Below are positions 31,663 to 35,433 of a stretch of DNA of 35,433 bases, one piece after another. This stretch comes from Halothiobacillaceae bacterium (GTDB lineage: Bacteria; Pseudomonadota; Gammaproteobacteria; Halothiobacillales; Halothiobacillaceae). The stretch lies in assembly GCA_006212015.1 (NCBI GenBank), contig SDAY01000010.1, positions 1 through 35,433 of the forward strand, written 5' to 3'. The notes under the pieces are model-generated. The model was not told where the DNA came from. It searched no databases and was given only the letters and a program-made list of their open reading frames with translations. The position numbers were made by a program, and so were the translations under genes. The stretch's first letter is position 1. The number at the start of each line of letters is the position of its first letter.

Positions 31663-32523
31663 ATGGCTAACGTCGTCAACACCAACATGATGTCCATCAA
31701 CACCCAGCGCCAGCTGCAGAAATCCGGGATAGAGCAGGCGACCGCCATGCAGCGCCTGTCCTCCGGTCTGCGCGTCAACAGCGCCAAGGACGATGCGGCG
31801 GGCCTGTCCGTCGCCACCCGCATGGGCGCCCAGATCAGCGGCATGAACGTGGCCGTGCGCAATGCCAACGACGGCATCTCCATGGCGCAGACCGCCGAAG
31901 GCGCGCTGGGCGAGATCGGCGGCATGCTGCAGCGCATGCGTGATCTGGCGGTTCAGGGCGCCAACGCCACCAACACCACCAGCGATCAGGCCGATCTGCA
32001 GAAAGAGTTTTCCCAGCTGCAGAGTGAGATCGGCCGCATTACCTCGAACACCGAGTTCAACGGCAAGAAGATCATTGGTAATCAGGCAGCCACCTTCAAC
32101 TTCCAGGTGGGCGCGAACACCACGGCTGACAACAAGATCGCGGTCACCATGGCCAACATGTCCGGTGCTATCAGTGCTGGTGGCCTGAGTGGTGCGGTGG
32201 CTGGCATCAAGCTCTCTGCAGCCACGGCGGCATCAGGACAGACTAAGGCCGGGAGCGCGATCACCATGATCGACAAGGCGATCACGAACATCAACAACCA
32301 GCGCGCGACCCTGGGTGCTGCGCAGAACCGCTTTACCGCGACCATCTCCAATCTGCAGAGCGCGGTTGAGAACCAGAGCGCCGCACGCAGTCGCATCCTG
32401 GATGCCGACTTCGCCGCCGAGACCGCGAACCTGAGCCGTTCACAAGTCCTGCAGCAGGCGGGCACCGCGATGCTGGCCCAGGCCAACCAGGCGCCGCAGA
32501 ACGTCCTCAGCCTGCTCCGCTAA
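31663..32523 (+). CDS. fliC: flagellin
   Basis: It is the filament subunit, exported unfolded through the flagellar type III apparatus. The 286 residues consist of conserved N-terminal helices (MANVVNTNMMSINTQ, LSSGLRVNSAKDDAAGLSVATRM) and C-terminal helices ending NVLSLLR, joined by only about 60-70 variable residues. It is a short, D2/D3-poor flagellin of roughly minimal size. LQRMRDLAVQ in the D1 domain resembles the segment that mammalian TLR5 recognises in enteric flagellins. GAAGGGG precedes the ATG. It is driven by the sigma28-type promoters upstream, and a stable hairpin follows its stop. The variable middle is Ala/Gly/Ser/Thr-rich with no Cys. Confidence 0.97.
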   Translation: MANVVNTNMMSINTQRQLQKSGIEQATAMQRLSSGLRVNSAKDDAAGLSVATRMGAQISGMNVAVRNANDGISMAQTAEGALGEIGGMLQRMRDLAVQGANATNTTSDQADLQKEFSQLQSEIGRITSNTEFNGKKIIGNQAATFNFQVGANTTADNKIAVTMANMSGAISAGGLSGAVAGIKLSAATAASGQTKAGSAITMIDKAITNINNQRATLGAAQNRFTATISNLQSAVENQSAARSRILDADFAAETANLSRSQVLQQAGTAMLAQANQAPQNVLSLLR

Positions 32524-32553
32524 AATCGGGTTGATGAACACGGGTAACATGAC

Positions 32554-32579
32554 GGGGTGGGCGCGCAAGCGCCCATCCC
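32554..32579 (+). other. GNRA-capped hairpin between fliC and flaG
   Basis: A stem of about 11 bp (core TGGGCGC at 32558-32564 with GCGCCCA at 32569-32575) is closed by a GCAA tetraloop. No U-run follows. Such a structure could stabilise the abundant fliC mRNA at its 3' end or cause partial termination ahead of flaG; the role is inference. Confidence 0.65.
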
Positions 32580-32604
32580 ACATGCCTCAAGAGGAGGAGA
32601 TGAA

Positions 32605-32994
32605 ATGATCATCGATTCCAGGATTTCGCAAGCCCCCCCCCCGCCGACCCAAGCCGGACGGGGTGGTGCCGCTCAAGCCGCTTCACCTGCCGCTGAAACT
32701 CAAGAGGTCAGCGGGGGTGTTGCGCGATCGCCCGCGGAGGCCAAGCCCACCGCGCTGAACGCGGAAGAGGTCAAGCGCGCGGTCGAGTTCGCCAGGCAGC
32801 ACATTCAGCAGGTCAATCGTGACCTGCACATGAGCGTGGACGACGACACCGGCGAACTGGTCATCAAGGTGGTGGACCAGCAAAGTCAGAAGGTCATCCG
32901 CCAGATCCCGTCGGAAGACGTTCTGACCTTCATCCGCAAATTTTCCGAAAGCATCGATCCCCTGAAGGGTATGTTGCTCAGGGAAAAGACCTGA
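32605..32994 (+). CDS. flaG: FlaG family flagellar protein
   Basis: FlaG proteins lie beside fliC/fliD and influence filament length or assembly; the mechanism is not well established. The protein has 129 residues. A disordered Ala/Pro/Gly-rich N-terminus (about 1-50) leads into the conserved domain, with VKRAVEFARQHIQQVNRDLHMSVDDDTGELVIKVVDQQSQKVIRQIPSEDVLTF as the family core. ATG 32605 was chosen because GAGGAGGAG lies just upstream; a longer in-frame frame would start before the hairpin. Codons 10-14 run over a ten-cytosine tract that encodes PPPP and could slip. fliD follows after 20 bases. Confidence 0.88.
   Translation: MIIDSRISQAPPPPTQAGRGGAAQAASPAAETQEVSGGVARSPAEAKPTALNAEEVKRAVEFARQHIQQVNRDLHMSVDDDTGELVIKVVDQQSQKVIRQIPSEDVLTFIRKFSESIDPLKGMLLREKT
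32633..32642 (+). repeat. ten-cytosine homopolymer inside flaG
   Basis: Ten consecutive C residues near the 5' end of the coding sequence. A gain or loss of one C would frameshift flaG after about residue 13. Long G/C tracts at such positions are a known substrate for slipped-strand phase variation. Confidence 0.9.
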
Positions 32995-33014
32995 CGCCTC
33001 CGGGGGGGTGAATC

Positions 33015-34388
33015 ATGGCTGTGACTGCATCTGGAATCGGTTCTGGACTGGATATCCAGGGCATTGTTTCGCAACTCGTTCAGGCCGAGCAGCAACCCAA
33101 GAGCGATGCGCTGAATCGCCAGCAGAGCGCGATCACCTCGCGACTTTCCGCGCTGGGTACGCTCAAGGGTGCGCTTTCGTCGTTCCAGAGTTCGGTGGCT
33201 GCGCTGGGCAATCTGTCGACGTTCAGCACGCATGCCGCAACGTCATCCAACAGCATCGCCCTGAGTGTTGCGGCCGGCTCCAGCGCTTCGGCGGGCAGTT
33301 ACACCATCGATGTCCAGCAACTGGCCAGTGCCCAGAAGCTGATCTCGTCGGGTTTTGCATCGGCCGACACGACGGTGGGTACTGGCACGCTGACCCTGAG
33401 CGTGGGGGGCGCGAGCTTTGACGTCACCATCGACAGCAGCAACTCGACGCTTGCCGGCATTCGCGATGCCATCAACAAGGCGGGTGACAATACCGGCGTC
33501 AGCGCGACGATCGTCAACGTGGACGATGGCGTCGGGGGCACGGAAAGCCGCCTGGTGCTTTCGGCCAGCAAGACCGGCGCCGCCAACACGATCACGGTCA
33601 GCGCGAGCGGGGGCGATGGCGGCCTGAACGCCTTGGCGTCCGCCAACCTGACCGAGCAGGTGGCGGCCAAGGATGCGATCATCAAGGTCGATGGCATGAA
33701 CATCACCCGTTCAAGCAACACCATGTCCGATGCCATCGATGGCCTGACCCTGACCCTGGGGGGCGTGGCGACAGGTGTGCAGGTGGGCGTGTCAACGGAT
33801 ACCAGCCAGGTGAAGGCCGCGCTGCAGGGCTTTGTGGACAGTTACAACAAGATGCAGGGCGTGATGAGCGGTCTTGGCAAGTATGATCCATCCACCAAGC
33901 AGGCTGGCGCCCTGGTCGGGGACGCCCTGTTGCGCAATGTTCAGCAACAGTTGCGTGCTGACCTGGGAAGCCCGGTCAGTTCGGTGAGCAGCAGCACGGT
34001 AGATACCCTGATGTCGGTGGGCGTTCAGTTCGATCGCTACGGGGCGATGTCGCTGGACAGCACGAAATTGTCCAGTGTGATGGGGGATAACTTGAACCCG
34101 TTGGTGGATCTTTTCCAGAGTTCCGATGGCATCGCCACGCGTACGCGTTCGGATTTGGATCTGTATCTCCAATCGGGCGGAATCATTGATTCTCAGACCT
34201 CCAGCCTGAATGATCAGAAGCGTAGGATTGATGATCAGCGTCTCAATCTGACGAATCGAATGAACGCCTTGCAGACCCAGTTGCTCAAGCAGTTCAATGC
34301 CATGGATGCGGTGGTCTCCCAATATAATTCGACGGGAAGCTACCTCACGCAGGTGCTTGCCGGACTCTCCGCCATCAACAAGCAATAA
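33015..34388 (+). CDS. fliD: flagellar filament capping protein
   Basis: FliD (HAP2) forms the cap at the filament tip that folds incoming flagellin. The 457 residues start with the N-terminal FliD domain (ASGIGSGLDIQGIVSQLVQAEQQPK, typical) and end with the C-terminal FliD domain containing coiled-coil heptads (about 395-440, LNDQKRRIDDQRLNLTNRMNALQ) and LTQVLAGLSAI. The middle is Ser/Thr/Ala-rich beta structure. It begins after GGGGGGGTGAATC and is followed 13 bases later by its export partner region fliS. Length is typical. Confidence 0.95.
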   Translation: MAVTASGIGSGLDIQGIVSQLVQAEQQPKSDALNRQQSAITSRLSALGTLKGALSSFQSSVAALGNLSTFSTHAATSSNSIALSVAAGSSASAGSYTIDVQQLASAQKLISSGFASADTTVGTGTLTLSVGGASFDVTIDSSNSTLAGIRDAINKAGDNTGVSATIVNVDDGVGGTESRLVLSASKTGAANTITVSASGGDGGLNALASANLTEQVAAKDAIIKVDGMNITRSSNTMSDAIDGLTLTLGGVATGVQVGVSTDTSQVKAALQGFVDSYNKMQGVMSGLGKYDPSTKQAGALVGDALLRNVQQQLRADLGSPVSSVSSSTVDTLMSVGVQFDRYGAMSLDSTKLSSVMGDNLNPLVDLFQSSDGIATRTRSDLDLYLQSGGIIDSQTSSLNDQKRRIDDQRLNLTNRMNALQTQLLKQFNAMDAVVSQYNSTGSYLTQVLAGLSAINKQ

Positions 34389-34401
34389 CGGAGTCTCGAT
34401 C

Positions 34402-34824
34402 ATGTACATGCCCCCCCGCGCCATGGGCGCAGCGCAGTATGCGAATGTCGGCTTGCACGGCAGTATTCAGGACGCCACGCCCCATGCCCTGATCCAGATG
34501 TTGATCGATGGTTTCATCGAGAGGGTCAATGTGGCAAAGTTGGCCATGAAACGTGGCGACATCGCCCTCAAGGGCCACAGCATCACCCGCGCCATGACTA
34601 TTCTTGGCGGCCTCAAGGATGGGCTGGATGTCGAGCGTGGCGGTGAGTTGGCGCAGAACCTCGGTGATCTGTACGCCTATATGGAGCAGCGTCTGTTTCA
34701 GGCCAGTGCCTCCAATGACGACGCGGCCCTTGATGAGGTTCTTGGCTTGATGCACAGCATCAAGGTCGCGTGGGATGCCATTCCCCCCAGCTTTCATGCG
34801 GGCAGGGGCGCCGAGGCGGCGTGA
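34402..34824 (+). CDS. fliS: flagellar export chaperone FliS
   Basis: FliS binds the C-terminus of flagellin in the cytoplasm and prevents premature assembly. The 140 residues form the expected four-helix bundle, with the family segment ATPHALIQMLIDGFIERVNVAKLAMKRGD at about 27-55 and DLYAYMEQRLFQAS at about 92-105. The ATG at 34402 has ACGGAG ten bases upstream; upstream in-frame extension overlaps fliD and is rejected. Its stop overlaps the next gene's GTG start by four bases. Confidence 0.93.
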   Translation: MYMPPRAMGAAQYANVGLHGSIQDATPHALIQMLIDGFIERVNVAKLAMKRGDIALKGHSITRAMTILGGLKDGLDVERGGELAQNLGDLYAYMEQRLFQASASNDDAALDEVLGLMHSIKVAWDAIPPSFHAGRGAEAA

Positions 34825-35174
34825 GCCCTGTTCCGATGGATCGCTTGCGCCAGCGGATGGCGGAGATTCTGGAGGCAACGCGCGATATAAACGCATGCGT
34901 CCAGACGGGAGAGATCGACGGCATTGAGGGCAGGTTGCAGCGCCGTCAGGTGGAGTTCGAGTCCTTCTTTGGCGATCTCTCGGCTGATGTCGAGGTCGAG
35001 CAGGGGACGCTCCATGCGTGGATCGCGGAGATCCAGAAGCTTGATGCCGAGGCGCGTCGAATCCTGGTGCAAGGCCAGGCCGAGCTACGCATGAATCTTG
35101 GGCGGATGCACGATAGTCATGCCGCATCCGATGCGTATCAGGCCACCCATCGCATGGCGGATGATTTTGAGTAA
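34821..35174 (+). CDS. putative FliT-like flagellar protein
   Basis: This 117-residue, largely alpha-helical protein is acidic overall and has no signal peptide or membrane segment. Its place directly after fliS, with a GTG start overlapping the fliS stop (GTGA) and GAGG a few bases upstream, suggests the FliT slot, the chaperone of FliD and regulator of the flagellar master or sigma system. Sequence similarity to FliT is not obvious to me (a helix containing EILEATRDINACVQTGEIDGIEGRL is compatible), so the assignment rests on position, size and helicity. An in-frame ATG at 34836 is an alternative start without a ribosome site. FleP-type or unrelated hypothetical proteins remain possible. Confidence 0.55.
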   Translation: MSPVPMDRLRQRMAEILEATRDINACVQTGEIDGIEGRLQRRQVEFESFFGDLSADVEVEQGTLHAWIAEIQKLDAEARRILVQGQAELRMNLGRMHDSHAASDAYQATHRMADDFE

Positions 35175-35186
35175 TCCGCCGGCCTC

Positions 35187-35209
35187 GTAGCTGCGAATGC
35201 ATTCGCACA
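35187..35209. repeat. REP-like palindrome
   Basis: GTAG is followed by the perfect 16-base palindrome TGCGAATGCATTCGCA (35192-35207). It resembles the pseudomonad REP form GTAGGAGCGAAT...ATTCGC and lies in reverse orientation to the two REP-like elements further right. Confidence 0.6.
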
Positions 35210-35253
35210 CCGGACCTGGGGCTCGTTCTTCCTTGAAGGGGGCACGGACTTCT

Positions 35254-35278
35254 TCGCGGCGGGGGCGCCGCTCCTACA
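35254..35278. repeat. REP-like element
   Basis: GCGGC (35256-35260) pairs with GCCGC (35267-35271) and is followed by TCCTACA, the common right flank (GCTCCTACA) of pseudomonad and xanthomonad REP sequences. Confidence 0.6.
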
Positions 35279-35300
35279 TGCCCGCGCCGTCATCGCGGAT

Positions 35301-35320
35301 GCCGGGCGATCCTGCCCGGC
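35301..35320. other. hairpin in the downstream flagellar gap
   Basis: GCCGGGC (35301-35307) pairs with GCCCGGC (35314-35320) around a six-base loop, with no U-run after it. It is part of the palindrome-rich tail of the window. Confidence 0.55.
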
Positions 35321-35345
35321 CCCCTTCGGGTACGCTTCGCGCCTC

Positions 35346-35369
35346 AGCGCTGTTCCTGACAGCGCTTTT
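35346..35369 (+). terminator. possible intrinsic terminator of the flagellar operon
   Basis: AGCGCTGT (35346-35353) pairs with ACAGCGCT (35359-35366) around TCCTG, followed by TTTA. The U-run is short, and the hairpin lies about 170 bases after the last gene, so the assignment is tentative. Confidence 0.45.
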
Positions 35370-35412
35370 AGGCCGCAGGCCGTGGCGATTCCGGGGGCCT
35401 GGCGGTCCATGG

Positions 35413-35433
35413 ATCGCGAGCAAGCTCGCTCCT
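35413..35433. repeat. REP-like element, truncated by window edge
   Basis: GCGAG (35416-35420) and CTCGC (35425-35429) flank CAAG, followed by TCCT at the window end. This matches the GCGAGCAAGCTCGCTCCT type of REP, in the same orientation as the element at 35254-35278. Confidence 0.6.

Noticed and set aside
33002-33008. Seven-G run just before fliD as a second phase-variable tract
   Set aside because: Seven bases is short for slippage, and the run probably acts as part of the fliD ribosome site.

Overview
The window is a GC-rich, gene-dense chromosomal segment of a flagellated, glycogen-storing, non-enteric gammaproteobacterium. The evidence is the gene order gyrA-serC-(serA)-pheA-hisC-tyrA-aroA-cmk-rpsA-ihfB-pyrF, which matches the Pseudomonas-type supraoperon, together with the fliC-flaG-fliD-fliS-fliT order and REP-like palindromes of the kind common in pseudomonads and xanthomonads. 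tyrA and aroA are separate genes here, whereas they are fused in Pseudomonas, and a serA is inserted, so Pseudomonas itself is unlikely. I cannot resolve the order or family. I see no tRNA, rRNA, CRISPR, prophage or insertion sequence.

Layout. 1-161: possible 3' remnant of a LysR-family regulator. 240-851: Mn-type superoxide dismutase. 1047-5278 (+): argD-argF-argA-rsmJ, three arginine biosynthesis genes and a 16S rRNA methyltransferase. 5389-6012 (-): OmpA-family envelope protein, divergent from mtnA (6252-7289, +). 7378-17466 (+): gyrA followed by a tightly packed amino-acid run (serC, serA, pheA, hisC, tyrA, aroA) ending in cmk. 17583-19637 (+): rpsA and ihfB behind their own terminator, candidate promoter and structured leader. 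19779-20486 (+): pyrF.

20597-31426 is a glycogen island: glgB-glgA (-) divergent from glgC-GH57-malQ (+), with glgP (-) convergent on malQ. It covers ADP-glucose synthesis, chain elongation, branching, phosphorolysis and malto-oligosaccharide recycling. A GH57 enzyme is present and no glgX debranching enzyme is visible. 31663-35174 (+) is the late flagellar filament/cap/chaperone cluster fliC-flaG-fliD-fliS-fliT-like, preceded by two sigma28-type promoters in tandem. The last 259 bases hold no gene but several REP-like palindromes and a terminator-like hairpin.

Most of the window is well-understood core metabolism, and I do not see a convincing undescribed protein system. The more interesting signals are non-coding: the cmk/rpsA boundary (internal promoter, terminator, leader hairpin, no Shine-Dalgarno), a perfect 12-bp hairpin between tyrA and aroA, a hairpin with a U-run in the glgB/glgC divergent region, a ten-C homopolymer at the start of flaG, a GNRA-capped hairpin between fliC and flaG, and the terminal REP cluster.
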